Shown piece after piece: positions 1-10,637 of a stretch of 64,000 nt of DNA (position 1 is its first letter; each line of letters opens with the position of its first letter). The DNA is from Planctomycetaceae bacterium. GTDB taxonomy: Bacteria > Planctomycetota > Planctomycetia > Pirellulales > UBA1268. The stretch lies in NCBI GenBank assembly GCA_947449135.1, contig CANFQO010000001.1:20946-84945 (forward strand). Direction: 5' to 3'. The notes below the pieces were generated by a model. The model worked only from the letters and a program-made list of their open reading frames with translations, did no database searches and was not told the DNA's origin. Position numbers and translations under genes: made by a program.

Positions 1-549
1 GATCTTGTCGCCCACCAGCGTCGGAGAACTGCCCTCCCCGAAGCCATGCCGCACCTGCATGTCGCCGAAGTCCCGCTTCCAGACCGGTTCGCCGGCCATG
101 GTGTAGCAAAAAAGTCCGCGTGATCCGAAATACGCGTAGACATGCGCGCCGTCGGTGCATGGCGAACCCGATGCGAAACCGTTGGTCTCATGTGTTCCCT
201 CGTGGGGCATGGCCTCAATGGCAGAACGGGACCAGTTTTCCTTTCCATTCGCACGATCAAGGCAGATCACGCGGAAATCAAAGCGATCAGGGGAGCCCTC
301 GATCGGGATGGCTGTGGTCACGATGACCACATCATCCCACACCACGGGAGAGGATGATCCGCGGCCGGCAATTGTCGTCTTCCAACGGACGCTCTTGTCC
401 GCACTGAACTCGATGGGCGGCGTGGCCGTGGCTGCCGTGCCGTTGCCAGCCGGCCCACGCCAGTGTCCCCACTGATCCGCACGTCCAGACGTCTGGAAAG
501 ACAGCGCCGTGGTGAGAACCGCAACGGCCACATAGGCCACTCGACGCAT
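1..549 (-). CDS. PQQ-like beta-propeller exported protein (3' part lies outside the window)
   Basis: This gene is absent from the ORF track because it runs off the left edge. Read on the minus strand from the ATG at 549 it gives 183 residues with no stop. It begins with a signal peptide (MRRVAYVAVAVLTTALSF) and continues with WGHWRGPAGNG and SSPVVWDDVVIVTT, the opening pattern of planctomycete PQQ/BamB-like propeller proteins. The full-length gene at 14358-15698 follows the same order (SQFRGG, then a WRTPIPG-like strand, then CLDPADGK), so the two are paralogues. Such proteins are exported and many have no proven enzyme activity; whether this one binds PQQ cannot be seen. It follows the EamA-type gene by 34 bases on the same strand and may be co-transcribed with it. 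Family call fairly sure, function unknown. Confidence 0.85.
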   Translation of the reverse strand, partial: MRRVAYVAVAVLTTALSFQTSGRADQWGHWRGPAGNGTAATATPPIEFSADKSVRWKTTIAGRGSSSPVVWDDVVIVTTAIPIEGSPDRFDFRVICLDRANGKENWSRSAIEAMPHEGTHETNGFASGSPCTDGAHVYAYFGSRGLFCYTMAGEPVWKRDFGDMQVRHGFGEGSSPTLVGDKI

Positions 550-583
550 GACCATTGTTTCCACCCCTCACGTTTCGGGCACT

Positions 584-1021
584 CTAACCGGCGAGCACGA
601 TGATGGCCGCCCCGATAAAGATAAACATTCCGCCAATGACGACCTGAGAGTGGAGCTGGCCTTGGAACAGCAGCACCGAGAACAGGGCGACGAAGAGTGG
701 ATAGGAAATCTCCAGCACTGCCGAGGTGCCTGCTCCCAGCAATTGAATCGAGCCGAGGATGCAGAGCGCCGCCGCCGTGGCGGTCACCAACGTCAGGCCG
801 ACAAGTGGTAGGCTCGCGGCCGACGTGTCGAACCGCATCAACGATCCCGGCGAGTGCCCCTGAACCAGAAGGATTGCCGCCGACACCAGCACCCCACACA
901 GGCAATGGAGGAAGTAGAGCTTGAAGACGGAGAGGCTCGCCAGCACCCGCTCATCGAGGCAGTAGGTCAGCCCCCAGAGGACCGACGCCAGCACCGCCAA
1001 GACATAGCCGGAATAGTTCAT
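584..1021 (-). CDS. EamA/DMT-type small membrane protein
   Basis: The 145-residue product has about five hydrophobic spans, roughly residues 4-24, 31-54, 70-90, 96-115 and 123-144. The first contains ASVLWGLTY and the fourth GTSAVLEISYPLFVALFSVLLF, both patterns of the EamA domain in the drug/metabolite transporter superfamily. Classical EamA transporters have two such domains in about 300 residues; this has one, so it would have to dimerise or act with a partner. The substrate cannot be read from sequence. It sits 29 bases after the CAP-domain gene and 34 bases before the PQQ propeller gene on the same strand, so the three may form one transcript. Confidence 0.82.
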   Translation of the reverse strand: MNYSGYVLAVLASVLWGLTYCLDERVLASLSVFKLYFLHCLCGVLVSAAILLVQGHSPGSLMRFDTSAASLPLVGLTLVTATAAALCILGSIQLLGAGTSAVLEISYPLFVALFSVLLFQGQLHSQVVIGGMFIFIGAAIIVLAG

Positions 1022-1050
1022 GGCAGCCTCCTTGGCAGCGATCGGTCATC

Positions 1051-1512
1051 CTACCGGAACTGTTGGCACCAGTAGGCGGTGCCGTTGGCACTGCGGGCCA
1101 TCGCGACACCGATCCGGGTGTGCCCGCTGCCAAGCATGTTGGCCCTGTGGCCACTCGATTGCATCCAACTCGCCGTGGCATCAGAGGCCGAAGCCTGGCC
1201 CATTGCGATATTCTCTGTGACGCCGGTGCCGTGCGACATATTGCGGTTGTGAGCCATCCAGCGGGCATGATTGCGGGCACCGTTCATGAGGTTGCTGTCG
1301 GCGACGAGCGGAGGCAGGCCGCTGCGGGCCCGTGCGGCATTGGTCTGGGCAATGACGGCCGACTCCGTTGCCGACAGTGCAATCCCTTCCCCGGGGACCG
1401 ATCCGCCATTCATTGCCGGTTCGCGGCAGAAAGCAGGGATCCCGCTGCTCAAAAGGGCCACTACCGCAAGTACCGTGAATGAGCGATTGTGACGTGAATT
1501 CGTTTGCAGCAT
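1051..1512 (-). CDS. Exported CAP (SCP/PR1, YkwD-like) domain protein
   Basis: The 153-residue protein starts with an N-terminal signal segment (FTVLAVVALLSSGIPAF). A CAP domain of about 115 residues follows. Recognisable parts are the QTNAARARSGLPPLVAD helix, ARWMAHNRNMSHG with the conserved His, TENIAMG (normally GENIA) and GHRANMLGSGHTRIGVAM, the standard CAP signature. Bacterial CAP proteins of this size are secreted or periplasmic and mostly uncharacterised; the conserved His pair can hold a metal. Upstream lies a 179-base divergent region shared with the ATP-grasp gene. Family call is firm, role unknown. Confidence 0.9.
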   Translation of the reverse strand: MLQTNSRHNRSFTVLAVVALLSSGIPAFCREPAMNGGSVPGEGIALSATESAVIAQTNAARARSGLPPLVADSNLMNGARNHARWMAHNRNMSHGTGVTENIAMGQASASDATASWMQSSGHRANMLGSGHTRIGVAMARSANGTAYWCQQFR

Positions 1513-1691
1513 GACCGTTTCCCTGTTCTTTTGAGGTCTCGTTCCATCACCAGCGATCGAACAAAAGTCCGAAGCACATCATCGAACCAGCAAGCAAAAC
1601 GGTTCTAAGCCGCTCACCAAAAAAATGTCAAACTGTGTCGCTTGCCGACAGGGCACATCTTCGAACGATTCACTGTTTCTCGCTGCACTCC

Positions 1692-2702
1692 ATGCGGTTA
1701 CTCATCACCGAACACTTCTGCTCCGGGGGCCTCGCTGGCCACCCCCTCGACTTGGGATTGCTCACCGAGGGAGCGGCCATGCTCAGAGCGATCGTGGAGG
1801 ATGTTCATGCCGCGGGCGAGGATGTTGTCGTCATGCTCGACGAGCGGGTACCGCTCGACCTTCCCGGACGGGTTATCCGGGTCAGCGCGACGTCACGGGA
1901 GTCGGCTCGCGACACGTTTGATCAAGCGCTTGCCGATGTCGATGCGGCGCTGGTCATCGCGCCTGAGCATGACGGACTGCTGCCTGCGGCGATTGAGCGG
2001 GTCGAGAGCGCCAGCGTTCTAAACCTTGGCTCGTCGAGCGACGCGATCCGTGCCTGTAGCGACAAGCATGCCCTCGGGCAGCGGCTCTCTGCCGTCGGGC
2101 TGCCCGTGCCCCACGGCGTGCTTGGCCTGAATGATGTGCACGACATGATCGCGCGGTGGGGGGAGGTGGTCATCAAGCCCAGTCGTGGCGCTGGCTGCAT
2201 TGACACTTTTGTCTGTCAGTCATCGGCCGACGTTGCGTCGTTGCCGCCGCGTAACGACTGGCTCGTTCAGCCGCGCGTGGCTGGTCTGGCTGCCAGCGTG
2301 GCCTTCATCGTGCCTCGCCGAGGCGAGCCCATTCCGCTCCGCGCTGGGATTCAGGCGATCGGCATCCCGGGCCATGCACGCGTTGGTAGGCTTGCCTACG
2401 CCGGCGGTCGACTCCCTCTCGCCCCCGGCCTCGAGCAGCGGGCGATACGACTCGGCCTGGCGGCACTCTCGCACCTGCCCGGCCTCCATGGTTGCGTCGG
2501 CATTGATCTCGTGCTCGGAGAAAGTGCCGACGACGACATGCTTATCGAAATCAATGCGCGGCCAACGGTCGCTTATGCCGGTCTGCGTCGACTCGCCCGC
2601 TTCAACATCGCCGACCTCATCCTGGGCAAGCCGACCCGAATCGAATGGCACGCCGGTGCGGTGCAGTATCAGGCTGACGGCAGCTGCGAACTGCTCGATT
2701 GA
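1692..2702 (+). CDS. ATP-grasp ligase, MfnD-like (tyramine-glutamate ligase-type)
   Basis: I start the 336-residue protein at the internal ATG that gives MRLLITEHFCSGG, because the 19 extra track residues look non-coding and this family opens with a beta strand of that kind. The ATP-grasp fold shows as CSDKHALGQRLSAVGLPVP, VVIKPSRGAGC (ATP-binding Lys), CVGIDLVLG and DDDMLIEINARPTVAYAGL (Mg-binding E-x-N). Related ATP-grasp proteins occur with tetrahydromethanopterin C1 genes in planctomycetes, and archaeal MfnD joins tyramine to glutamate in methanofuran synthesis. That specific role is an inference from fold and phylum; no other C1 gene is visible here. It converges with the radical SAM gene across a short hairpin. 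Confidence 0.8.
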   Translation: MRLLITEHFCSGGLAGHPLDLGLLTEGAAMLRAIVEDVHAAGEDVVVMLDERVPLDLPGRVIRVSATSRESARDTFDQALADVDAALVIAPEHDGLLPAAIERVESASVLNLGSSSDAIRACSDKHALGQRLSAVGLPVPHGVLGLNDVHDMIARWGEVVIKPSRGAGCIDTFVCQSSADVASLPPRNDWLVQPRVAGLAASVAFIVPRRGEPIPLRAGIQAIGIPGHARVGRLAYAGGRLPLAPGLEQRAIRLGLAALSHLPGLHGCVGIDLVLGESADDDMLIEINARPTVAYAGLRRLARFNIADLILGKPTRIEWHAGAVQYQADGSCELLD

Positions 2703-2705
2703 TAC

Positions 2706-2729
2706 ACGCAGCGTGACCGCCTGCTGCGT
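2706..2729. terminator. Candidate bidirectional hairpin between convergent genes
   Basis: ACGCAGC and GCTGCGT form a perfect 7-bp stem with a 10-base loop in the 39-base gap between the ATP-grasp gene and the radical SAM gene. There is no T-run on either side, so it is only a plausible terminator. Confidence 0.35.
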
Positions 2730-2741
2730 ACTGAAGATGGC

Positions 2742-4433
2742 TCAGACAGTGTTGTAGGCGCGCAACCGGCCAGCCGTTGCCTCGCGGGTGAACTTGTAGA
2801 AATGCCAGTGTGTCACGCAGCGGTTCATGAACTGCGCGAAGCCGATGATTCCCCGTTGCGACACGATCCGCTGCGTGAAGAAAAAATGAGCGTAAACGGC
2901 TCCCACCTTGCGCAGCGAGCCGTCGCGGGCGAGAGCCCAGAATAGGGTCCAGAGCAGCGTCAGCCCGTAGCCGAGCGTCGGCAGCGACTTGCCCTCTCCG
3001 GCCTTCTGGCAGATCGCCGCCCTCCGTTCGAGATACTCCTTCGACTCACAGACCTTGAAGTAACGCTCCAGGTAGGCCTCGGGCGTGTAGAGCCGCGTGA
3101 CCAGATCCCAGTACCCCTTACGGAGTTCGTCTCGCGTCATCTGTTTCGGCACGAAGTTGCAACTGGGATCCTCCTCGACGAGCCGCCCCTCTGCCTTGAG
3201 TCTCGCGTAGAGCGGGGTGCGCGGGATGGCCTGCAGCATGCCGACCATGGCCAGCGTGATGCCGTTGTCCTGAATGAACCGGAACTGATCCTCAAAGATG
3301 GCCTTGTCGTCGCTGTCGAAGCCGACGATGAAGCCGGCGTTGATGTCGAGCCCCGCCGCCTGGATCCGGGCGAGCTTGGCCTCGAGGGAATCGCCTCGCA
3401 CGTTCTGGAATTTCTTCGTCTCTTTCAGCGACTCCATCCGCGGCGTCTCGATCCCAATGAACACGCTGCGAAAATTGGCCCGGTACATCAAGTCCAGCAG
3501 TTCGGCGTCGTCGGCCAAGTCGATGCTGGCCTCCGTCGTGAGCCGAAGCGGATAGCCGTGCTTCTCCATCCAGGGGATGATCTGCTCGAGCAGCGACTTG
3601 GCTTTCTTCTTGTTGCCGATGAAGTTGTCATCCACGATGAAGGCCGAATGAAAACCGGCCAGGCGAAGATCGTCCAGTTCAGCGACGAGTTGCTCCGGTT
3701 CCTTCACCCGCGGCTTGCGGCCGTAGATGACGATGATGTCGCAAAACTCGCATTGGAACGGACAGCCTCGTGAATACTGCAGCGCCGCCGACGCGTAGCG
3801 GCTGACCTTGAGCATGTCGAATCGCGGTCTGGGCACCTGCGTCATGTCGGTGGGCGTGGTCTGTTCGTATCGCGTGTCAGTCTTCAGGTTGTGTGAAAAA
3901 TCGTCGAGAAACTTGGGCCAGGTAGTTTCCGCCTCGCCCACGAAACTCACGTCGCACAGACCCTCGAAAAACTCCTCCTGCACCGACATCAGCGGCCCGC
4001 CGACAACGGTGAAGATCTTGAGCTCCCGCAGTCGGAGCAGAATCTGCCGCATGCGTTCCTTCTGAACGATCATGCCCGTCACACCGACGATGTCGTAGCC
4101 CGACATCGACTGCCAGTCGATGTCCTCGACGTTTTCATCAACGAGCGTCACATCGTGCTCACCGGAGAGACCGGCTAAGGCAGACAACGAGCCGGAGATC
4201 ATCGTGCTCCGCTTGTCGCCCGGGTAGAGAGGCAGGGCAAAATCAAATCCCCAGTAGGACGGCTCAAACTTGGGGTTGATCAGGCAGATCGAGAGTTTTC
4301 TTCCCGGGGGCTGCCGTGTGCGAATGGGTGCCGGGGCTGTGTACGCGACGGTGGCGGGCGACACGAGGTCGACAACCCCGACGAGCTTCTCCCCGCAGCA
4401 GGGATCATCGACGATTGTGAGGGCGGTACTCAT
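2742..4433 (-). CDS. B12-binding domain radical SAM protein (DUF4070 type)
   Basis: The product is about 563 residues from the ATG giving MSTALTIVDD; a longer start at 4484 is possible, and neither has a strong ribosome site. Residues of roughly 48-185 form a cobalamin-binding Rossmann domain (LSICLINPKF, YDIVGVTGMIV, FTVVGGPLMS). The radical SAM core follows, with the 4Fe-4S motif CPFQCEFC near residues 224-231 and AFIVDDNFIGNKK and FRSVFIGIETP further on. The C-terminal 130 residues resemble the DUF4070 extension of HpnR-like proteins. Such enzymes often methylate unactivated carbons of lipids or other molecules; the substrate here is unknown. Domain call is firm. The SAM-type chemistry is known for the family, not shown here. 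Confidence 0.9.
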   Translation of the reverse strand: MSTALTIVDDPCCGEKLVGVVDLVSPATVAYTAPAPIRTRQPPGRKLSICLINPKFEPSYWGFDFALPLYPGDKRSTMISGSLSALAGLSGEHDVTLVDENVEDIDWQSMSGYDIVGVTGMIVQKERMRQILLRLRELKIFTVVGGPLMSVQEEFFEGLCDVSFVGEAETTWPKFLDDFSHNLKTDTRYEQTTPTDMTQVPRPRFDMLKVSRYASAALQYSRGCPFQCEFCDIIVIYGRKPRVKEPEQLVAELDDLRLAGFHSAFIVDDNFIGNKKKAKSLLEQIIPWMEKHGYPLRLTTEASIDLADDAELLDLMYRANFRSVFIGIETPRMESLKETKKFQNVRGDSLEAKLARIQAAGLDINAGFIVGFDSDDKAIFEDQFRFIQDNGITLAMVGMLQAIPRTPLYARLKAEGRLVEEDPSCNFVPKQMTRDELRKGYWDLVTRLYTPEAYLERYFKVCESKEYLERRAAICQKAGEGKSLPTLGYGLTLLWTLFWALARDGSLRKVGAVYAHFFFTQRIVSQRGIIGFAQFMNRCVTHWHFYKFTREATAGRLRAYNTV

Positions 4434-4631
4434 CCGTGAGTTTCCGAGGCAGGGTGACCGGGCGATCGACCCCGCGGCCGACATCCTGTCTGCCGCAGTG
4501 CCCCAAGAATAAGCAGGTTCCGGGAAATGCCCAAGGTCAAATCTCAGCCCAGGCCGCGGGCCTGTCGTGAGTGGGCTATTTCCACCAGTTTTCGCGATCC
4601 AGGCAGACGCTGGCGGGGCGAAAAAGCCGAC

Positions 4632-4988
4632 TTATTGGTCTGGCGTCGGTTCGAGGGGCGGCAACTCCCAGGTATCGACCTCTACCACCGCCACAACGTG
4701 GGCGGCATTGATGGAGCAGGTGGCGCGGTCGGGGCCGGAGGACTTCAGAACGGGAAAATGCCCCCATGGAAACCCGTCCTTCCGGAAGGGAATGACCAGT
4801 TCCACATCGAGCCAAATCATGCCGTTCGGCCCCTGCCTCACTGCTTTGATGGCATCGATAACGAGAACCTGCCGGGTATCGAGCAGGGCGCCAAATCGGC
4901 CTGGCTCGGATAATATTCGGTCAGTGAACCAGCAGGGGAGCAATTCCCGCGCGGTGCCACGCCACAACTCGGTTTCTTCTTCGTGCAT
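4632..4988 (-). CDS. Hypothetical 118-residue protein
   Basis: I do not recognise this protein. The minus-strand frame is preferred over the longer overlapping plus-strand frame because it has a normal amino acid mix, GC-rich third positions and hydrophobic/charged alternation typical of a folded soluble domain (QVLVIDAIKAV, GMIWLDVELVIPF, AAHVVAVVEVDTW). No signal peptide, membrane span or catalytic motif is visible. It lies 198 bases upstream of the radical SAM gene on the same strand, so co-transcription is possible. Moderate confidence that it is a real gene. Confidence 0.55.
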   Translation of the reverse strand: MHEEETELWRGTARELLPCWFTDRILSEPGRFGALLDTRQVLVIDAIKAVRQGPNGMIWLDVELVIPFRKDGFPWGHFPVLKSSGPDRATCSINAAHVVAVVEVDTWELPPLEPTPDQ

Positions 4989-5530
4989 GGGAGTGGAGGT
5001 CTTTGAGCCGATCAGCGAGGAGCCCAGAACGGCCTTTTTCGCTGATACAGGAAGGGAACGGACGGTTGTTACTCACATCCTCAATGTCCACGAATCGCCT
5101 CATGACCGCAACGCCCCGCACCCAACTATGGCGATGGTGAGGCCGGGAAGCTATACTCTCCCTCGTAACGAGGTGGTGAGAGCGATTGACAACGGTGATT
5201 GAGCCCGCGTCTCTCGCTGAATCATCAAAATTCTACTTGCCCCCTCCGCTGAACCGCACGATCTTCGAGATCGTGTTGCTCGCCTCTGACTCTCGCCTGT
5301 GACGCATCGTGTGCGTAGCTGGCGGGCTCAGGAGTCGCAAGCCGTCGGGTTCGGTGCGTCCCAGGAATGGGAAACGGGGCCGATTGCCATCGGCTTGGCC
5401 AACATCGTGTTGGCTGACGTGGCATGGATGTGCCGTGGGTTCGTCCCGCGGTCCCTGCGCTTACCGCGTCTGTCGCGACCGACGGGCCGTATGCGGATCC
5501 GAGCAACACATTTTTCCACAGGAATCGAAT
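4989..5530. other. Intergenic region, 542 bases
   Basis: This divergent spacer is the longest gene-free stretch in the window. It probably holds promoters for the hypothetical gene (minus) and the first DEAD-box helicase (plus). A TATACT hexamer at about 5152-5157 could be a -10 box, but no clear -35 sits at 17 bases. Next to it is a nested inverted repeat (CTCTC / CCTCGT-A-ACGAGG / GAGAG). If that promoter is used, the helicase message has a leader of about 370 bases, and cold-shock helicase genes often have long leaders. The small ORFs here look like chance. Confidence 0.4.
5156..5182. repeat. Nested inverted repeat upstream of the DEAD-box gene
   Basis: CCTCGT-A-ACGAGG is a perfect 6-bp dyad around one base. 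CTCTC and GAGAG flank it and can extend the pairing with a small bulge. It overlaps or immediately follows a TATACT hexamer, so it could be an operator or the base of a leader hairpin. Confidence 0.35.
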
Positions 5531-6934
<1,404 letters not shown>

Positions 6935-6977
6935 GTGGGCGTCGCCGTATCTCGATCGTTCAACCCCGGAATACACG

Positions 6978-8072
6978 ATGACTCCGTCGCCACTCCTTCA
7001 GCCCTTCCAGCTCCGTGACATCCCGCTGCGCAACCGCATCGTGATGGCGCCGCTCACTCGGTCGCGGGCCGGCGTTAGCCGCGTTCCCAACGCCCTGATG
7101 GCGGAATACTACGGCCAGCGGAGTGCCGCGGGGCTCATCGTCTCCGAGGCCACGACCATCTCCGAGCAGGCAAATGGCTGGCTTGAGTCTCCTGGCATCT
7201 ACACCGACGCGATGGCAGAGGGCTGGCGGCTCACCACCGATGCTGTCCACGCCCGAGGTGGCCGGATCTTCCTGCAGCTGTGGCATATGGGCCGGGCTTC
7301 GCATTCGAGCTTCCACGGCGGACGGCTCCCGGTGTCGGCTTCGGCGATCCCGATCGCCGGTGACGGCATCCACACACCGCAGGGCAAACAGCCTTACGAG
7401 ACGCCGCGAGCACTCGACACCGCCGAGATTCCGGGTGTTGTCGGCGACTATCGTCATGCCGCCGCCCGGGCCCGAACGGCAGGCTTCGATGGCGTCGAAA
7501 TCCACGCCGCCAACGGCTACCTCATTGACCAGTTCCTGCAGTCTAAGACGAATCACCGTACCGATCGCTACGGTGGCAGCATCGGGAATCGCTTCCGCCT
7601 CCTGGCTGAGGTAGTTGAGGCAGTATCAGCCGAATGGCCTGCCGGTCGCGTCGGTGTTCGCCTCGCCCCAAATGGCGGGTTCAACGACATGGGCTCGCCC
7701 GACTTCCGTGAACAGTTCACCTTCGTGGCCACGCAACTCGATGCCTTTGGTCTGGCGTACCTCCATGTCATGGATGGCCTAGCCTTCGGCTTTCATAGGC
7801 TCGGCGAGCCTATGACGCTGACGGATTTTCGCGGCGTCTATCGTGGACCGCTTATTGGCAACTGCGGCTACACGCAGGAATCGGCGGAGGCTGCCATCGC
7901 TGGCGGGCTCGCCGATTTGATTGCCTTTGGTCGCCCTTACATCAGCAATCCGGACCTCGTCGAACGGATCACGAACGGCTGGCCGTTGGCCCAGCCAGCC
8001 GACATGGCGACGTGGTATTCGCCGGTCGGTGCCACCGGCTATACCGACTACCCACCCTACCGCGGCTGCTAG
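6978..8072 (+). CDS. Old yellow enzyme family NADH:flavin oxidoreductase (alkene reductase)
   Basis: The start is the ATG giving MTPSPLLQPFQLRDIPL; the track's longer frame begins inside the helicase gene. The 364 residues cover a complete FMN-binding TIM barrel: RNRIVMAPLTRSRA, LIVSEATTIS, IFLQLWHMGRASH, GVEIHAANGYLIDQFL (the H-x-x-N pair that binds the substrate carbonyl), RTDRYGGSIGNRFRLL, GNCGYT and DLIAFGRPYISNPDL. The pattern is closest to the NemA / N-ethylmaleimide reductase branch, which reduces activated C=C bonds and nitro compounds with NAD(P)H. The natural substrate is unknown. It converges with copA. Confidence 0.94.
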   Translation: MTPSPLLQPFQLRDIPLRNRIVMAPLTRSRAGVSRVPNALMAEYYGQRSAAGLIVSEATTISEQANGWLESPGIYTDAMAEGWRLTTDAVHARGGRIFLQLWHMGRASHSSFHGGRLPVSASAIPIAGDGIHTPQGKQPYETPRALDTAEIPGVVGDYRHAAARARTAGFDGVEIHAANGYLIDQFLQSKTNHRTDRYGGSIGNRFRLLAEVVEAVSAEWPAGRVGVRLAPNGGFNDMGSPDFREQFTFVATQLDAFGLAYLHVMDGLAFGFHRLGEPMTLTDFRGVYRGPLIGNCGYTQESAEAAIAGGLADLIAFGRPYISNPDLVERITNGWPLAQPADMATWYSPVGATGYTDYPPYRGC

Positions 8073-8181
8073 ATCGCAGACGCCCCCGGCGGCCCAACGC
8101 TCCTCGAGCTTCCGCTGACCCCCTTCGCCCACGTCTCAAGGTTTACCAACTCGTCGCAACAGCTATCTGAAATGCGATCTA
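8070..8181. repeat. Inverted repeat embracing two convergent stop codons
   Basis: TAGATCGCA at 8070-8078 and TGCGATCTA at 8173-8181 are a perfect 9-bp inverted pair about 94 bases apart. Each arm includes the TAG stop of its own gene (old yellow enzyme on plus, copA on minus). It may fold as a long-stem transcript end or may be chance. Confidence 0.35.
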
Positions 8182-10485
8182 CGAGCCCATCTTCATCGAC
8201 CGCAGCCGTAGGGCGTTGGCGACGACCGATAGGGAGCTCAGGCTCATGGCGGCCGCGGCGAGCATTGGGTTGAGAAGCAGATGGCTCGAAAGCGGATAGA
8301 GCACCCCCGCGGCGATCGGCACTCCCAGCGCGTTGTAGACCAGCGCGAAGAACAGGTTCTGTCGGATATTCCGCATCGTGTGACGGCTAAGTTCGATCGC
8401 CTTCACGATCCCCCTGAGGTCACCCTTCACCAGGGTCACCCCAGCCGACTCGATGGCGGCGTCGGAACCGGTGCCCATGGCAATGCCGACATCGGCCGCG
8501 GCCAGAGCTGGCGCGTCGTTGATCCCGTCACCGGCCATCGCCACCACACGGCCCTCCGCCTGCAATGCCCGAACAAGCGCATGCTTCCCTTCCGGCTTCA
8601 CTCCGGCGAGAAATTCGTCGATCCCCAGCCCAGCAGCGACCGTGCGGGCGGTCTGCTCACTGTCACCCGTGAGCATGATCAGCCGTAGACCAAGTGCGTG
8701 GAGGCTGCGCACCGCCTCGGGAGTCGATTCCTTGATGGGGTCCGACACTGCGATCAGGCCGGCAAGCCGCCGGTCGACGGCGACATGCATCACGGTTCGG
8801 CCCTGCAGTTGAAGCGCATCGGCCCGATCGTCGAGGGCCGCCAGGCCCTCAACGCTCTCCTCGGCAAGCCATGCTCGCTTGCCGACCAGAACCTCCCGTC
8901 CTTCCACGCTCCCGCGGGCGCCGCCGCCGGTCACGGAATCGAAGTCGGCGACCGTCGGCACCGCGATGTTCCGCGCCTTAGCACCTGCCACGATCGCACG
9001 GGCCAGTGGATGTTCGCTGTTTTGTTCGACGCTTGCGGCGGTTCGCAGAAGATCCGTGTCGGTCATGGTCGCGACCGGAAGGCACTCAGTCAGCGTGGGG
9101 CGGCCAGCCGTCAGCGTGCCCGTTTTGTCGACGACCACGGTGTCGACTTTTTCGAGGTGCTCGAGGACTTCGGCGTTCTTGACGAGCACGCCTTCCCTCG
9201 CCCCGCGGCCGATGCCAACCATGATCGACATTGGCGTCGCCAACCCCAACGCACAGGGGCAGGCAATGATCAGCACGGCGACGGCGTTGACGAAGCCCCA
9301 CGCCAGTGGCGGTTGCTCCGGCGCCGCGATGGCCCAGACGAGGAACGTGAGAATCGCGATCGCCAACACGGCGGGAACGAAATAGCCAGCAACGGCGTCG
9401 GCGACCTTTTGGATCGGCGCCCGACTCCGCTGCGCATCGGCCACCATGCCGATGATCCGCGACAGCACCGTGTCCGCTCCGACCTTGTCGGCGACCATCA
9501 GGAACGAGCCGGTTTGGTTGAGGGTGCCGCCGATCACCGAATCACCGACCCGCTTCTCCACCGGCATCGGCTCGCCAGTGATCATCGACTCCTCAATCGA
9601 ACTGCCACCTTCCGACAACTGGCCGTCCACGGGAATCTTTTCGCCGGGCCGTACCCGCAGCACATCGCCCTCGCGGACCTCGTCGAGCGCTACCTCTCGC
9701 TCCTCTCCATGACGAACCACTCGGGCCACGGGCGGGGCGAGCGTCAAGAGCTCGCGGATGGCGGCACCGGTGCGATTCCTGGCCCGCAGTTCGAGCAGTT
9801 GTCCGAGCAGAACCAGCGTGATGATCACTGCCGCAGCCTCGAAGTAGATCGGCACGACGCCGCCGTGCTTGAACTGGTGCGGGATGATCGCAGGGAACAG
9901 GATGGCGACCACGCTGTACAGATAGGCGGCACCCGTACCGATGGCGATCAGCGTGAACATGTTTAGATGACCGGTCACGATCGACCGGAACCCCCGCTCG
10001 AAGAACGGCCATCCTGCCCAGAGCACTACCGGAGTGGCGAGGAACAACTGCACCCACGGCTCCACCGTCCGCCCCAGCCAACGATCCACCGGCACGCCCA
10101 GCATCGGGAGCATCGATATGAGGAACACCGGCAGCGTGAGCGCTGCGGCCACCCAGAACCTCCGGACCATGCCGCGCAGCTCGTGATCATCCTCGCCAGC
10201 ATCGGGCTGCAGAGTCTTCGGCTCCAGATCCATGCCGCACTTCGGGCAGGATCCTGGGCCCACCTGCTCGATCTCAGGGTGCATCGGACAGATGTAGAGA
10301 ACGTCCGCGCGGCCGGGGGCCGAATGCCGCGTGGCGGCGGGGACCGATAGCGGCAGAACGTCAACGTCGCCCGTGAATTTTCGGCGGCAGCCCTCGGCGC
10401 AGAAATAGTACGTGACACCATCGCGAACCGCGCTGCGGGCGGTCTTCTCGTCGACGGTCATACCGCAGATGGGATCTATAGCCAT
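8179..10485 (-). CDS. copA: Copper-translocating P1B-type ATPase with YHS and heavy-metal-binding domains
   Basis: I start at the ATG of [16 protein letters not shown], which has AGGAG about 11 bases upstream; the track's extra 41 residues are leader. The 768 residues hold a YHS domain (DPICGM, YFCAEGC, residues about 1-45), a heavy-metal-binding domain ([21 protein letters not shown], about 65-95), about eight membrane spans, the CPC metal site in [12 protein letters not shown] (about 408), the phosphorylated Asp in [12 protein letters not shown] (about 450) and [10 protein letters not shown] (about 647). This layout is the CopA/SilP type that exports Cu(I) or Ag(I) from the cytoplasm using ATP. 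It follows the two cysteine-rich exported genes, but a strong terminator separates them, so it probably has its own promoter within 10486-10570. Confidence 0.95.
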   Translation of the reverse strand: MAIDPICGMTVDEKTARSAVRDGVTYYFCAEGCRRKFTGDVDVLPLSVPAATRHSAPGRADVLYICPMHPEIEQVGPGSCPKCGMDLEPKTLQPDAGEDDHELRGMVRRFWVAAALTLPVFLISMLPMLGVPVDRWLGRTVEPWVQLFLATPVVLWAGWPFFERGFRSIVTGHLNMFTLIAIGTGAAYLYSVVAILFPAIIPHQFKHGGVVPIYFEAAAVIITLVLLGQLLELRARNRTGAAIRELLTLAPPVARVVRHGEEREVALDEVREGDVLRVRPGEKIPVDGQLSEGGSSIEESMITGEPMPVEKRVGDSVIGGTLNQTGSFLMVADKVGADTVLSRIIGMVADAQRSRAPIQKVADAVAGYFVPAVLAIAILTFLVWAIAAPEQPPLAWGFVNAVAVLIIACPCALGLATPMSIMVGIGRGAREGVLVKNAEVLEHLEKVDTVVVDKTGTLTAGRPTLTECLPVATMTDTDLLRTAASVEQNSEHPLARAIVAGAKARNIAVPTVADFDSVTGGGARGSVEGREVLVGKRAWLAEESVEGLAALDDRADALQLQGRTVMHVAVDRRLAGLIAVSDPIKESTPEAVRSLHALGLRLIMLTGDSEQTARTVAAGLGIDEFLAGVKPEGKHALVRALQAEGRVVAMAGDGINDAPALAAADVGIAMGTGSDAAIESAGVTLVKGDLRGIVKAIELSRHTMRNIRQNLFFALVYNALGVPIAAGVLYPLSSHLLLNPMLAAAAMSLSSLSVVANALRLRSMKMGS

Positions 10486-10570
10486 GGGCGGGAAATACTC
10501 CTGAGGAAGCAGCAGACTACCGTAGAACCACAGTCGTGGCAGCCCGATGTGCCATGGACGCAGTCCGAGG

Positions 10571-10606
10571 AAAAAAGGCGGCGGGAGACGTTCGTCCCCC
10601 GCCGCC
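10571..10606 (-). terminator. Strong intrinsic terminator after the cysteine-rich gene
   Basis: On the minus strand a perfect 9-bp stem GGCGGCGGG / CCCGCCGCC is extended inward by further pairs (GGACG / CGTCT with one G-T) and is followed at once by TTTTTT. It lies 32 bases after the stop of the 75-residue gene and before copA. It is the clearest intrinsic terminator in the window. Confidence 0.85.
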
Positions 10607-10637
10607 ACACACGATCACACGGCATGCCCGTCGGGTG

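Noticed and set aside
4921-5121. 66-residue minus-strand frame upstream of the 118-residue gene
   Set aside because: Overlaps the start of that gene out of frame, is rich in Arg/His and has no ribosome site or motif.
4567-5202. 211-residue plus-strand frame opposite the 118-residue hypothetical gene
   Set aside because: Ser/Arg/Pro-rich shadow composition; the minus-strand frame has a better amino acid mix and third-position GC.
8698-9966. 422-residue plus-strand frame opposite copA
   Set aside because: Antisense shadow of copA; Arg/His-rich and without domains.
10486-10570. Second sigma-54 promoter in front of copA (TGGCACATCGGGCTGC)
   Set aside because: The -24 half matches but the GC of the -12 half is displaced by one base, so the spacing is wrong.
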